Origin: Phycisphaeraceae bacterium
GTDB lineage: Bacteria > Planctomycetota > Phycisphaerae > Phycisphaerales > Phycisphaeraceae
Direction: 5' to 3'
NCBI GenBank assembly: GCA_029260695.1
Contig: JAJDCT010000221.1
Coordinates: forward strand, 1 to 6,060
Length of the DNA: 6,060 nt
The notes below the pieces were generated by a model. The model did not search any database. It saw only the letters and a program-made list of their open reading frames with translations, and was not told the origin of the DNA. Positions 5,849-6,060 of the stretch are shown in pieces; the stretch's first letter is position 1; each line of letters begins with the position of its first letter. Both the position numbers and the translations under genes were made by a program.

Positions 5849-6060
5849 TCACAACTTTGGCTCTTCTAAAGGCACCGGGCAGAAGTCCTTGCGCTGGCAG
5901 GTCTCGCACCGCTGGCCCTCCCACAGCCCGTTGAATTCCGCAAGCACCGAATCGATCAGGGTAGATGCGTGTGTCCAGATGCCCATCTCGAAGTTCCGCC
6001 GCTGGGCCGACTTCGCACCAAGCCCCGCGCCGGTGAGGTTCGCAGAACCCAGGTACATCG
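5849..6060 (-). CDS. Phospholipase D-like domain protein, C-terminal part (cut by the window edge)
   Basis: Only the last 70 or so codons are inside the window. The visible ATG at 6058 is probably an internal methionine, because the sequence opens directly in the second half of an HKD motif: MYLGSANLTGAGLG, followed by RRNFEMGI. In the PLD superfamily (nucleases, phospholipases, phosphatidyltransferases) the His and Lys lie shortly before this GSxN block and would be just beyond the edge. An amphipathic helix (STLIDSVLAEFNGLWEG) follows, then RCETCQRKDFCPVPLEEPKL, in which three cysteines form CxxCx5C next to the stop. That may bind zinc or an iron-sulfur cluster, with any fourth ligand outside the window. 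The PLD-like fold is well supported; DNA processing versus lipid chemistry cannot be decided. A weak stem (CGGCT/AGCCG, 5829-5845) lies just downstream, with no T-run. Confidence 0.75.
   Translation of the reverse strand, partial: MYLGSANLTGAGLGAKSAQRRNFEMGIWTHASTLIDSVLAEFNGLWEGQRCETCQRKDFCPVPLEEPKL

Overview
The window reads as chromosomal DNA from a GC-rich bacterium, most likely a planctomycete (possibly the Phycisphaerae). The lineage call is an inference. It rests on two separate PEP-CTERM C-termini (Val-Pro-Glu-Pro, a short hydrophobic stretch, then an Arg cluster), a style common in Planctomycetes and Verrucomicrobia. No rRNA or other marker gene is present to confirm it.

Layout, left to right. 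Positions 1-99 hold only short inverted repeats. Positions 100-621 (+) encode a GNAT-family N-acetyltransferase. It converges on a three-gene minus-strand operon (4415 down to 743) for an iron(III) ABC importer of the Fbp/Fut/Sfu type: periplasmic ferric-binding protein (fbpA, 3390-4415), fused two-domain permease (fbpB, 1819-3318 plus a probable N-terminal extension to about 3393) and ATPase with a C-terminal regulatory region (fbpC, 743-1822). The permease and ATPase genes overlap as ATGA. The operon has a clear promoter just upstream of fbpA: TTGACA, 17 bp, TATTCT. A near-palindromic 17-mer with the 7-1-7 architecture of a Fur box overlaps its -35 element, as expected for iron-repressed import.

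Divergent from the iron operon, across a 307-bp intergenic region, lies a secreted PEP-CTERM protein gene of unknown function (4723-5580, +) with a strong Shine-Dalgarno sequence. It is followed by a perfect 16-bp inverted repeat (5613-5646). Beyond that, on the minus strand, is an orphan PEP-CTERM tail (5674-5799) whose gene body is missing. The window ends inside the 3' part of a minus-strand gene for a phospholipase D-like protein (5849-6060) with a CxxCx5C motif near its C-terminus.

Functionally, FbpA would capture ferric iron outside the inner membrane, FbpB would form the channel, and FbpC would drive transport by ATP hydrolysis, all under a single probably iron-responsive promoter. The other genes show no evident functional link to it. 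I found no CRISPR array, tRNA, rRNA, insertion sequence or clearly new defence system. The points most worth following up are the missing canonical start codon of the permease, the Fur-like operator and the PEP-CTERM gene remnant.
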